From: JAAYDF01 sp964511155
GTDB taxonomy: Bacteria > Planctomycetota > Phycisphaerae > UBA1845 > PWPN01
Length of the DNA stretch: 15,593 bases
NCBI GenBank assembly: GCA_964511155.1
Contig: CAZEEJ010000139.1
Coordinates: 1 to 15,593, forward strand
Reading direction: 5' to 3'
In this document: one piece after another, positions 7,392-14,687 of the stretch
How the letters are laid out: every line of letters starts with the position of its first letter
Position numbering within the stretch: the first letter of the stretch is position 1
Made by a program: the position numbers and the translations under genes
Notes under the pieces: generated by a model
What the model was told of the DNA's origin: nothing
What the model saw: only the letters and a program-made list of their open reading frames with translations
Database searches by the model: none

Positions 7392-7397
7392 GCATGC

Positions 7398-8147
7398 TCA
7401 GTCAAACTCGTCGCCTCGGAACGTGCTGCCCAGGTAGATTTGCCGGACCTTGGGATCGTTGATCAGCTCGCGGGGCGGCCCCTCGGCGATGACCTGCCCC
7501 TCGTGGATGATGTAGCTGCGATCCGTCACCGACAGTGTTTCCCGGACGTTGTGGTCGGTCAGCAGGATGGCGATGCCGTGCTCGGACCGCAGCCGCATGA
7601 TCTCCCGCTGCAAGCCCTCCACCGCGATCGGGTCAACGCCGCTGAAAGGCTCGTCGAGCAGGATGAGTTGCGGTTCCGTGATCAGCGCCCGGGCGATCTC
7701 CAGCCGGCGGCGCTCGCCCCCCGACAGATCGCGGGCCAACTGCTTTTGCACATGCTTGAGGCCGAACTGCTCGAGCAGCTTGTCCGCTCGGGCGCGGCGC
7801 TCCCGGCGACGCAGACGCATGGTCTCCAGAATGGCCACCAGGTTCGCCCGAACGGTCAGCCGCTGGAAGACGCTCGGCTCCTGGGACAGGTACCCGATCC
7901 CCCGCTGTGCCCGCTTGTACATGGGCAGCCGGGCAATGTCCTCGCCGTTGAAGACCACCCGCCCCCCGTTGGGTTGGATCATCCCGATGGTGATGCGGAA
8001 ACTGGTCGTTTTCCCCGCGCCGTTGCGGCCCAGGAGCCCGACGATTTCGCCGCGTTGGACCGCGTAGCTGACCCGATCCACCACCGTGCGATTGCCGTAA
8101 CGCTTGACGAGATCGATCGTTTCGAGCAGCTTGCCGGGCGTCACCAT
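7398..8147 (-). CDS. lptB: LPS export ABC transporter ATP-binding protein LptB
   Basis: A 249-residue ABC ATPase that would power LptFG to extract LPS from the inner membrane and push it across the Lpt bridge. All motifs are present in order: Walker A GRNGAGKTT, Q loop around SQEPSVF, signature LSGGERRRLEIARAL, Walker B LILLDEPFSGVDP and the switch histidine in LLTDHNVRETL. The LSQEPSVFQRL and DHNVRETL stretches are typical of LptB over other ABC ATPases, and the length is normal. Walker A has Arg in place of the usual Pro (GRNG for GPNG). ATG 8147 is chosen because GGGGAG lies 7 bases upstream; GTG 8153 is possible but too close to that site. No other lpt gene is in the window. Confidence 0.93.
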   Translation of the reverse strand: MVTPGKLLETIDLVKRYGNRTVVDRVSYAVQRGEIVGLLGRNGAGKTTSFRITIGMIQPNGGRVVFNGEDIARLPMYKRAQRGIGYLSQEPSVFQRLTVRANLVAILETMRLRRRERRARADKLLEQFGLKHVQKQLARDLSGGERRRLEIARALITEPQLILLDEPFSGVDPIAVEGLQREIMRLRSEHGIAILLTDHNVRETLSVTDRSYIIHEGQVIAEGPPRELINDPKVRQIYLGSTFRGDEFD

Positions 8148-8455
8148 GGGCACGCTCCCCGCACGCCCGCGAGTTGGTCCGGAGTGGTGGATAGGGTGTT
8201 GAAAAGCTCCTCCCGCCAGACGGTTTTTCGCCGAGGGGGGGATGCCCTATGGCACCCTGCGGCTCGCGTCCCGTCGGGACCTGTCACCACCGTGTTGTTC
8301 GTTAACATGCTGTTAGTCATATAGTTAAAGCCAATGAAGCCGTTGTGGGCGATGTTCGGTTCCGGATCGCGCGACAAAACTCCGAAGGATTCCATTCCTG
8401 GTTTAACCGGTCCTCGTATTGTGGATAACTGTCCGGGCTCCCGCCCAGCGGAAGG
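8148..8455. other. 308-base spacer between lepB and lptB
   Basis: No gene is supported here. On the minus strand it must carry the lptB promoter; the only AT-rich stretch is about 8297-8335, but I could not match a convincing -35/-10 pair. Just past the lepB stop there is a small GC hairpin (GGGC-GGGA-GCCC on the minus strand), and GTCCC-GTC-GGGAC lies near 8269-8281. A perfect DnaA-box nonamer lies at 8420-8428, discussed under rejected items. Confidence 0.5.
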
Positions 8456-10255
8456 CTACCGGATCCACCTCATGCGGCCGACATTGGGGATCAGGCCAAT
8501 GTTGGCGGCCCACGACGGACGGTAGCCCGCCGGCCAGTACACAAAGAACGCCTTGCCGATCAACTGGTCGCCGGGCACCGTGCCGAGCTGGTACTCTTCA
8601 CCCATGTGCCGCAGGTGCGGGCCGATCTCCCACCACAACCGCGAATCCTTGCTGGCCGGGCTGTTGTCACCCAGCATGAAATACTCGCCGGCATAATGCT
8701 TACCGTCCACCTCGCGCTCACCGCGGAGCAGGATCGGCAGCCCGCTTGTGCCCCACCCGGGCCAGCGGTGGTAGGGGTTAAGCTGGACGGTTCCGACCGT
8801 CGGATCCCGCGCGCCGTCCTCGGGCTGGTTGGCGCTATGGTAGTAGACGTCGCGTTCCAGCGTGAGGTGGCGCAGCCGACACCGCAAGTCGCTGGCGGTG
8901 ATCGAGACACGGCTCGGCAGGATCTCCGAGCTGTCGCGGCGGGCCATCGCCCGGAAGAGGTCCGGGGCATAGTGCTCGTCCCGGGACACCACCAACGGCC
9001 GGCCGTCCAGATCGAGCGTGACGCGGTAGTCCACAATGGTGAACTCGACCTCGACCGCCTGGCCGTCAATGATGGGGCGATCCAGGCCTCCTTGGCCAAT
9101 GAGCAGGATGCGACCTCCGGCTTGGTCGGTGGGGCGTTTTTGTACGGCCACCGAGCCGTCGCGCCGGATCTCAGCGGCAAACAGCTCCCGATCGCGGTTC
9201 ATCTGAAGGATGAGACTGCCATCCCCGGCGTCGGGGAACCAGGTGAACCGCAAGCGCAGATCCCCGACGGGATGCTCGGAGGAAGCTGACCGCCCGGGCC
9301 CGGATGGAGGGTTGTAAGCGGCGAAATCGTCGATCTCCTTGCCCGCGAACCGGATGGTATGCGTCCCCCCATCCAGGGAATCGAAGACGATTTCCCGGCC
9401 GCTGGTATCCCAGGCCGTGGCCGCCTCGTCCGTGGGCCACCAGCCGACCGGCGAAGGCGGGTGCCCGCCGGGTGGGGCCGCCGGGCGAAAATCATGGTTG
9501 TACACGTTGAACCACAACGCCGATTGGCTGCGGGGCGTCTTGCGTTGGATGCGAAGGTGCGGCAGAAGTCGGTGGTTCAGCTCCTCGTACCGCTGGCGGA
9601 AGGCCCCGATCATGGAGGAGTCGGGCCGGCCGCGGCCATACTGATAGACCTCGCGGCGAAGCTGGTCAAAAGCTTCAACCAGGCCGGGCTCCTTCTGTTC
9701 CAGCACGGACAGCGGAGCGGCATAGATATCGCCGTCGATGATTTCGAGGACCTCGCCCGGCAGGCCTACCAGCCGCTTGATGAAGTTTGTCGTGCCGTCG
9801 CGAGGATCCTTGAACACGGTCACGTCCCAGCGTCGGGGGCCGGCCAGCCCATCGTCGCGGCTGAGGGCCCAGGCCCACTTCTGGACCAGGATGCGGTCGC
9901 CGCTGTCCGGCCGCTGCAGCCTCACCGGGGGGATCTGGTCCACCATGGTGTCGCAGTTGGGGCACCGCAGTTGCGGGGAGAAACTCGGATTCTGGAGTGC
10001 GAACCGGACCTCATCGGCCGAGATTCCGCGGGCGTACTCGTAGCCGCAGGTGGAGCAGGTGTGAGTGGCCTGGTCACCATAGAGGGTGACGGCCATGGAA
10101 CCGGTGGGAATGACGAAGGCCTCGACGATGAAGGCGCGAAAGACGAAGGCCAGCACGAAGGCGACGACGATGGACTCGAGGGTGTCCTTGATATTGGCGA
10201 ACGCGGCCCTGGCGGGCGTGTGCGTGGTCGCAGGCTGTTGAGGGGCGGGGGCCAT
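8456..10255 (-). CDS. lepB: Signal peptidase I, enlarged by zinc-ribbon and beta-sandwich insertions
   Basis: A 599-residue type I signal peptidase, which removes signal peptides from secreted proteins at the outer face of the inner membrane. One membrane segment (about 29-49) precedes the catalytic serine in IPTGSMAVTL (Ser53). The general-base lysine is in NFIKRLVGLPGE (Lys160), and box E is GDNSPASKDSR (529-539). Two features are unusual. Between Ser and Lys a CSTC (67-70) plus CPNC (98-101) pair looks like a zinc ribbon. Between Lys160 and box E about 370 residues are inserted, with a segment rich in beta strands (from about WWPTDEAATAWDTSG) that resembles a concanavalin/LamG-like sandwich. 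Typical bacterial enzymes have 180-330 residues. The start at ATG 10255 has only a weak ribosome binding site. Confidence 0.92.
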   Translation of the reverse strand: MAPAPQQPATTHTPARAAFANIKDTLESIVVAFVLAFVFRAFIVEAFVIPTGSMAVTLYGDQATHTCSTCGYEYARGISADEVRFALQNPSFSPQLRCPNCDTMVDQIPPVRLQRPDSGDRILVQKWAWALSRDDGLAGPRRWDVTVFKDPRDGTTNFIKRLVGLPGEVLEIIDGDIYAAPLSVLEQKEPGLVEAFDQLRREVYQYGRGRPDSSMIGAFRQRYEELNHRLLPHLRIQRKTPRSQSALWFNVYNHDFRPAAPPGGHPPSPVGWWPTDEAATAWDTSGREIVFDSLDGGTHTIRFAGKEIDDFAAYNPPSGPGRSASSEHPVGDLRLRFTWFPDAGDGSLILQMNRDRELFAAEIRRDGSVAVQKRPTDQAGGRILLIGQGGLDRPIIDGQAVEVEFTIVDYRVTLDLDGRPLVVSRDEHYAPDLFRAMARRDSSEILPSRVSITASDLRCRLRHLTLERDVYYHSANQPEDGARDPTVGTVQLNPYHRWPGWGTSGLPILLRGEREVDGKHYAGEYFMLGDNSPASKDSRLWWEIGPHLRHMGEEYQLGTVPGDQLIGKAFFVYWPAGYRPSWAANIGLIPNVGRMRWIR

Positions 10256-10337
10256 GGTGCGTCGTCTCGCTGGCTCCTGAAGTCAGAATCGGGGTAGCCT
10301 ATCGACTGGCTCGCCCGAGGTCAATCCGGCGCATGAA

Positions 10338-10369
10338 AAGGCCCGCAGAGGCTGACCTCCACGGGCCTT
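10338..10369 (-). terminator. Rho-independent terminator downstream of 5S rRNA
   Basis: On the minus strand an AAGGCCCG/CGGGCCTT stem with an inner GGAGG-TCAG-CCTC-type extension runs into TTTT. It begins about 20 bases after the 5S 3' end and ends the 5S transcript before lepB. Confidence 0.8.
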
Positions 10370-10387
10370 CGAGGGAATCCAAAAAAG

Positions 10388-10495
10388 TGCCGGCAATCAC
10401 CTACTCTCGCCCGGTAGGACTACCATCGGCCGCTTGGGCTTAACTACCGTGTTCGGAATGGGAACGGGTGTGGCCCCAAGCGTATTGTCACCGGC
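10388..10495 (-). rRNA. rrf: 5S ribosomal RNA
   Basis: The minus strand contains the hallmark 5S core CCGTTCCCATTCCGAACACG, then GTAGTTAAGCCCAAG, and near the 3' end GGCGAGAGTAGG. The terminal helix closes as GCCGGT with GCCGGC, fixing the ends to about one base, for a length of about 108 nt. No 16S or 23S rRNA is adjacent: tilS lies upstream and lepB downstream. A T6 run follows the helix directly. This is an unlinked 5S gene. Confidence 0.97.
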
Positions 10496-10502
10496 GACGC
10501 CT

Positions 10503-10530
10503 ATCCTACGCGCCCGGATCCGCCTGTCAA
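10503..10530 (-). promoter_or_regulatory. Sigma70-type promoter of the 5S rRNA gene
   Basis: On the minus strand a perfect TTGACA (10530-10525) is followed after 16 bases by TAGGAT (10508-10503); transcription would begin about 8 bases further, at the first base of 5S. An A8 tract (within 10541-10556) just upstream of the -35 resembles an UP element, as expected for an rRNA promoter. Confidence 0.8.
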
Positions 10531-10558
10531 GGGGGTGCGCGGATTTTTTTTCTTGGAT

Positions 10559-12034
10559 TCAGGAATTGGGGGTCGTCGGCCGGGCGCGGAGGCGGAGGAT
10601 GCGGCGGGTCATGCGGGTGAGCCGGACCCGCTCGTCGATCCGCCAGGGCACGACCCAGACCGGGCCAAGCTGGTCGCAGAGCAGGACAACCCGCTCACGC
10701 CGGGCGGCCTCGACCTTCTCGTCGATCAAAAAGTCTGAGATTTTTTTCATGCGGGTCATGCCCAGGGGGAAGAAACGGTCCCCGGATTGGCGGGATCGGG
10801 CGATGAGCGGGGGGTGGACGGCGTCGGCGTCGAGCCACTCCTCGTAGACGGACTGGCCGCGCTCCGCCTGATGGGTGATGTGATCGTCGATCAGGCGGTC
10901 ATCGGCGGGAAGGCACTCGGCGGTGATTTCGAGGTCGAAGCCGGGCAGGGGGGTGGTGCCGTCCATGGCGATGCGGATTCCCGAGCCGTGGGGGACCGGT
11001 CCGGGGATGGCGTCCGCGCGTTCGAGGATCAGCCGGCTGTACTGCCGCGTGATGCGCAGGCCGGCCGGCAGGTCCAGCGATTTGCTGCCCTCGCGGGCGG
11101 TGGCCAGGTCGGCGACGGCGTTGAGATGGGCGTACGTCAGGTCCCCCTCCGGCAGGCCCATTAGCAGGATCGCCCGCCGGATGAGCTGCGTCTGGATGAC
11201 ACGCGGCTTGCGGAGCAGGGTCGGGCAGTGGAGAACGATCTGGTGGTCGTCGCGTTCGAGGACCAGGGAGTCGAGCATGCGTTCGCCGGTCTCGGCGAGG
11301 TAGGCGTCGATGCCGCGAGCCTGTTCGGCGAGGCGGAGCAGGGCCTCCTCGATTCTCGGGTTGAACTGGTCGCGGAGCAGGGGAAGCACTTCGCGGCGCA
11401 GACGGTTGCGGGTGTGGGCGGGCGAACGATTGGATGCGTCCACGCGGAAAGGCAGGCTGCGCTCCCGGAGGTAGTCATCGAGCTGGGCGCGGCGGAAGGT
11501 CAGCAGCGGCCGGATGACGCGGATGTCGCCGCCCTCGCGGAGACGTCGGGTGGGGCGGATACCGGCCAGCCCGCGGAGGCCGGTGCCGCGGATGATGCGG
11601 TGCAGGATGGTCTCGGCGTTGTCGTCGGCATGGTGGGCCAGGGCGACGGTGGGGATGGCGTGCTTGAGGCATAGCCGCTCGAAGAACTCGAAGCGGCACT
11701 GGCGGGCGGCGTGCTCGACGGAGAGCCCGGACGCACCGGCGCGGGCGGCCACGTCGGCGGTACCGATCTCGCAAGGGATACGCAGTGACTCGCAGAGGTC
11801 GGCAACGAAACGGGCATCCTCGTCGGCGTCCGGCCCGCGGAGCTGATGGTTCAGGTGGGCGACGCGGAGGGGTACCCGCCAGTCAGGCTGCTGGTTCAGC
11901 CAGCAGAACAGGTGGAGCAGGGCGATGGAGTCGGGACCGCCGGAGATGCCGAGGAGCACCGGCTGATCCGGGGGGAGCCGGGATTCGCCGGTGATGGTGG
12001 CAAGGAAGCGGCCTTCGAGGTCATCGCGTGCCAT
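10559..12034 (-). CDS. tilS: tRNA(Ile)-lysidine synthase TilS
   Basis: A 491-residue, full-length TilS. It attaches lysine to C34 of tRNA-Ile with anticodon CAU, using ATP, so that the tRNA reads AUA and is charged with isoleucine. The N-terminal PP-loop ATPase has SGGPDS (31-36), the HLNHQLRG stretch, and ALAHHADDNAETILHRIIRGTG. The C-terminal TilS domain has RSRQSGDRFFPLGMTRMKKISDFLIDEKV (near residues 410-440), including the family GDRF and KK-D-F motifs. A basic linker carries THTRNRLRREVLPLL, the usual RN-R contact region. It starts 24 bases after the CDGSH stop with only a weak ribosome binding site, which suggests cotranscription with that gene. The 5S promoter begins right after its stop codon. 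Confidence 0.95.
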   Translation of the reverse strand: MARDDLEGRFLATITGESRLPPDQPVLLGISGGPDSIALLHLFCWLNQQPDWRVPLRVAHLNHQLRGPDADEDARFVADLCESLRIPCEIGTADVAARAGASGLSVEHAARQCRFEFFERLCLKHAIPTVALAHHADDNAETILHRIIRGTGLRGLAGIRPTRRLREGGDIRVIRPLLTFRRAQLDDYLRERSLPFRVDASNRSPAHTRNRLRREVLPLLRDQFNPRIEEALLRLAEQARGIDAYLAETGERMLDSLVLERDDHQIVLHCPTLLRKPRVIQTQLIRRAILLMGLPEGDLTYAHLNAVADLATAREGSKSLDLPAGLRITRQYSRLILERADAIPGPVPHGSGIRIAMDGTTPLPGFDLEITAECLPADDRLIDDHITHQAERGQSVYEEWLDADAVHPPLIARSRQSGDRFFPLGMTRMKKISDFLIDEKVEAARRERVVLLCDQLGPVWVVPWRIDERVRLTRMTRRILRLRARPTTPNS

Positions 12035-12058
12035 GGTGCCGTCCGTGAGGCGGGGCGG

Positions 12059-12301
12059 TCAGGACAGCCGGGCGTGCGTGCCGTCGCACCAGGGCTTGTT
12101 GCCGCTCTGGTGGCATTGGCAGATCGCCTTGCGTCCGGGCTCGGCAAGCTCAACGGCGATCGGTCGCAGGCCCGTCTCCTCCCGCCGGTGTGCGCCGTCG
12201 CAATAGGGCAGGTTGGCCGACAACCCGCACTGGCAATAGGACTTCCTGCCCGGGGTCTCCTCGACCACGATCGGCTGTCGACCATGCTGGGGCTCCGCCA
12301 T
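12059..12301 (-). CDS. Tandem CDGSH iron-sulfur domain protein
   Basis: An 80-residue protein with two CDGSH [2Fe-2S] motifs: CQCGLSANLPYCDGAH (23-38) and CQCHQSGNKPWCDGTH (61-76). Each supplies three Cys and one His ligand in the order C-x-C-x(2)-S-x(3)-P-x-C-D-G-x-H. Family members are small redox or cluster-transfer proteins (mitoNEET/Miner2 type). Bacterial tandem forms function as monomers, while single-motif forms dimerise. There is no signal peptide or membrane anchor, so it is cytosolic. ATG 12301 is the real start: AAAGGAG lies about 5 bases upstream and a promoter sits at 12349-12377. The frame stays open much further upstream, but without a start signal. It precedes tilS by 24 bases, probably in one operon. 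Confidence 0.92.
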   Translation of the reverse strand: MAEPQHGRQPIVVEETPGRKSYCQCGLSANLPYCDGAHRREETGLRPIAVELAEPGRKAICQCHQSGNKPWCDGTHARLS

Positions 12302-12348
12302 GGTTTCTCCTTTCAGATACGCGGGAGCGCTTGAACGGTACGCCTTGG

Positions 12349-12377
12349 ATTTTAAGCATCCCGGGCAGATCGGACAA
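12349..12377 (-). promoter_or_regulatory. Sigma70-type promoter for the CDGSH-tilS operon
   Basis: On the minus strand TTGTCC (12377-12372), a 17-base spacer and TAAAAT (12354-12349) match the consensus at four and five of six positions. Transcription would begin near 12342, leaving a leader of about 40 bases before the CDGSH start codon. Confidence 0.6.
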
Positions 12378-12538
12378 CGTGACGGGGCGGGCAGCGCCGA
12401 TTGGCAGCTCGGGGGGCAGTCATGGTTTATGGGTTCGCTTCGCGAAGAGGCAAGCCGGTTCGTGAGTGTTGCTCGCGGGATGTTCATGCTATCTTTGTGC
12501 GGCGTTTGGGTGAACGAGTTGGGAATGGAGGATGACGC

Positions 12539-13906
12539 ATGTGGTTGCCGGTGGTGCTTGCGGTGGCGGTGCTGGGCGAGGTGTCGGCGGAGCCGATCCA
12601 GGTATACGACCTGACGTACGCGCTGAAGTTTGATCGAAACGATCCGGTGCAGGTCGCGGATGCCTGGGACCACTGCCACGCGGTGGCGACGTTGCAGGGG
12701 ATCGTCAACCGGGAGAGCCCGAGCCTGTACGTGCGGTTCGTGGAGTCGCGCGGCCAGAACATCGACGACTACTGGCTCAAACGCATGTCGGAGCCGGGGC
12801 AGTGGCTGCACGGCCGACCGGTCAAGCGGATCCCGGACATCATGGCCCTGGTCAAACATTACCGCGGGCGGATCAACGGGGCGGTGGTGTACGACCCGCG
12901 GGTGCCGGCCACGAGCAATCTGGCCTCGACCATTGCCGGCGTCGAGAACCTGATCGCGATTCGCTACGATCCCCGGCCGGACAGCCTGTACACGATGCTG
13001 GTGACCATCGGCCCGCGGTTGCCGGTGGTCCGGCGACTGATGAACGCGGACGGCAGCCCGATGTTCACCGGGCAGGGCATGGTCCCCGGCACGGACATCC
13101 CCTCAACGGGCAGCGCCAAGTGTGATGCCCACCTGTGGCTCAAGCATTTCTATCTGGACACGGGCAAGGTGGACGCGACGTATGCCGGGTACTACATCGA
13201 TCCGTGGTGGATGCGGACTCCGATGGCATCGCATCCGAACCACCACACGTTGAGCAACCACGACTTCTTCGTCGCCCGCAAGGGCTGGTTCTTCGATCTG
13301 CACGTCTGGCCGGACGAGGCCCCGGTGGACGACCTTGGGCAGCGGCCGGGCACGGATCTGGAGACGCTCAAGGCGATGCTGCTCAGTGCCTACCGGCAGG
13401 GGGGCAAGGAGCGGATGATTCACATCGGCGGGTTCACGCCGTGGGCGTTCAAGTATACGGACCACGTGAATGCGGGGGGCAAACACGGCGGAGTGCCCAC
13501 GGAATGGGAGATGGTGCGCATCGCCAGTGCGTACAACGCCTACATCGACGCCGACGCGATCGAATACGGAGCGATGGCCAACGCCTCATTCTTCATGCAC
13601 TTTCCGCTGCGTGAGAGCTACCCGCAGCGGTGGGTGACGCACGAGGAACTGCGTGCCCGGGGCTACTTGACGGCCGACGGGCAGGTGAACTTCGACGGGC
13701 GGGAGTTCATCATCTTCTACGTGGGCGATTACGACGCGGCGGCGTGGATTTACCAGACGCTGCCGCGGTTGTGGGACGATCCGGCTCGGGGGAGTGTGCC
13801 GTTGATGTGGTGCATCACGCCGCTGGCGGAGCGGCGGGCGCCGATGGTGCTGGACTACCTGCGACGGACGGCCACGCCGTCTGGAGGCGGTCGCGGAAGT
13901 GACTAG
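12539..13906 (+). CDS. GxGYxYP-family secreted protein, N-terminal part (interrupted by gap)
   Basis: The first 450 or so codons of a GxGYxYP-type protein, a family of presumed carbohydrate-active secreted enzymes. The start at ATG 12539 has GGAGG 7 bases upstream and an in-frame TGA two codons before it. A short signal peptide (MWLPVVLAVAVLGEVSA) precedes the mature start EPIQVYDLTYALKFDRNDP. The N-terminal region includes HAVATLQGIVNRESPSLYVRF, typical of the family, followed by DAHLWLKHFYLDTGKVDATYAGYYIDPWW and EFIIFYVGDYDAAAWIYQTLP. The stop at 13904-13906 lies 6 bases before a 10-N gap and the last 8 residues (SGGGRGSD) do not fit the family. It is most likely an assembly error rather than a true end. 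Function is not proven. Confidence 0.85.
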   Translation: MWLPVVLAVAVLGEVSAEPIQVYDLTYALKFDRNDPVQVADAWDHCHAVATLQGIVNRESPSLYVRFVESRGQNIDDYWLKRMSEPGQWLHGRPVKRIPDIMALVKHYRGRINGAVVYDPRVPATSNLASTIAGVENLIAIRYDPRPDSLYTMLVTIGPRLPVVRRLMNADGSPMFTGQGMVPGTDIPSTGSAKCDAHLWLKHFYLDTGKVDATYAGYYIDPWWMRTPMASHPNHHTLSNHDFFVARKGWFFDLHVWPDEAPVDDLGQRPGTDLETLKAMLLSAYRQGGKERMIHIGGFTPWAFKYTDHVNAGGKHGGVPTEWEMVRIASAYNAYIDADAIEYGAMANASFFMHFPLRESYPQRWVTHEELRARGYLTADGQVNFDGREFIIFYVGDYDAAAWIYQTLPRLWDDPARGSVPLMWCITPLAERRAPMVLDYLRRTATPSGGGRGSD

Positions 13907-13912
13907 GCCCGA

Positions 13913-13922
13913 NNNNNNNNNN
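13913..13922. other. 10-base assembly gap inside the GxGYxYP gene
   Basis: A run of 10 N between the two halves of one gene. The diagnostic GxGYxYP motif itself should lie here and is not readable, so size and sequence of the missing part are unknown. Confidence 0.9.
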
Positions 13923-14437
13923 CGGGGTCGCCCAACCGGGGGAGGCGGCATGGGCCGCGGGATGTCTCGGGGCTGCCGTGCGGGCTGGCGGCGTGGGCGA
14001 AGCATTCCCAGCCGATGTATCGGCGCTGGGGGCTGACGATCACGGGTTTCATCATCGACGGGTACGCACCGGGGCTGAGCCCTGCGGGCATGGACTGCTA
14101 CGCGTCGTTCAGTCCGAACGGCATTGTGCCGCAGAAGGTGCCGGCCTCGCTGCTGCACGGGGATATGCCGGTGCTGCGGGCCGGTTGGGACCTGGGCGGT
14201 GCTGCGGAGGGGGCGGCGCAGGTGCTGCTGGAACGGGTGGGCATGCGGACGCTGCCGTTCCACTGGTTCCGGGCGATTCTGCAATCGCCGGAGTGGTTCG
14301 CGTCGGTATACGAGAAAGCCCGCGCGGCGAACCCGCGGCTCGAGCTGCTCGATGCCCCCACGTTCTTCGAGCTGTACCGGATCTATTTGAAGAACAACCC
14401 GGACGCCGCCGCGGGCAAGATCGAGAGTGCGCAGTAG
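13923..14437 (+). CDS. GxGYxYP-family protein, C-terminal part (continuation after gap)
   Basis: The frame is open from the gap to the TAG at 14435-14437. It reads as the C-terminal domain of the same protein: SGLPCGLAAWAKHSQPMYRRW and LTITGFIIDGYAPGLSP, then a pattern of small alpha/beta units (LLHGDMPVLRAGWDL, FHWFRAILQSPEWFASVYE), ending LYRIYLKNNPDAAAGKIESAQ. The ATG at 14015 is internal to the domain and is not a real start. The first dozen residues after the gap fit poorly, so a base error close to the gap edge is likely. Together the halves give about 630 residues, a normal length for the family. Confidence 0.82.
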
Positions 14438-14480
14438 GGGGGGATGAGTGATGAGTACTGAGTGCTGAGTGAGCAGCGAG

Positions 14481-14500
14481 CCGGGGACGCAAGTCCCCGG
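14481..14500. repeat. Perfect hairpin with GCAA tetraloop
   Basis: CCGGGGAC and GTCCCCGG pair perfectly around a GNRA-type GCAA loop, 43 bases after the GxGYxYP stop. No T-run follows. It may help end that transcript or belong to a dispersed intergenic hairpin family. The stretch before it (about 14445-14475) is a degenerate GAGTGATGAGTACTGAGTGC-type repeat. Confidence 0.55.
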
Positions 14501-14528
14501 GTGGGGAGCTGGGGATCTGGGGTCGGGG

Positions 14529-14550
14529 AAGCCCAGGGATAACCGGCCCG
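14529..14550 (-). repeat. Inverted copy of the 29-bp repeat core, left of the 100-N gap
   Basis: These 22 bases are the exact reverse complement of 14715-14736, which spans the junction of two units of the tandem repeat on the far side of the gap. It therefore forms an inverted pair across the unknown sequence. Confidence 0.85.
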
Positions 14551-14587
14551 GCAGAGGTCGTCCCGATCATGCGGGCGGTTGCTGGCG

Positions 14588-14687
14588 NNNNNNNNNNNNN
14601 NNNNNNNNNNNNNNNNNNNNNNNNNNNNNNNNNNNNNNNNNNNNNNNNNNNNNNNNNNNNNNNNNNNNNNNNNNNNNNNNNNNNNNN
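14588..14687. other. 100-base scaffold gap
   Basis: Exactly 100 N, a conventional placeholder for unknown length. Both sides carry the same repeat in opposite orientation, which probably caused the break in assembly. Genes could be hidden here. Confidence 0.95.

Noticed and set aside
7371..8324. 317-codon open frame antisense to lptB
   Set aside because: All ABC motifs are in the minus frame; the plus translation is a shadow of it.
8420..8428. Perfect DnaA-box nonamer (TGTGGATAA) between lepB and lptB
   Set aside because: It is single, with no cluster of further boxes, no AT-rich unwinding region of note and no dnaA, dnaN or other origin genes nearby. One chance match in the window is not surprising, so no origin is called.
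9359..10297. 312-codon open frame antisense to lepB
   Set aside because: The minus frame carries the catalytic motifs of signal peptidase I over the same bases. The plus frame has no family signature.
12468..12495. TTGCTC...TATCTT as promoter for the GxGYxYP gene
   Set aside because: The spacing is only about 15 bases and both hexamers are weak. The real promoter probably lies in 12378-12530 but cannot be placed.
12302..12859. Upstream extension of the CDGSH reading frame to a possible start at 12859
   Set aside because: The extension lies antisense to the GxGYxYP gene, crosses the promoter at 12349-12377, and lacks a ribosome binding site. The ATG at 12301 has a strong one.
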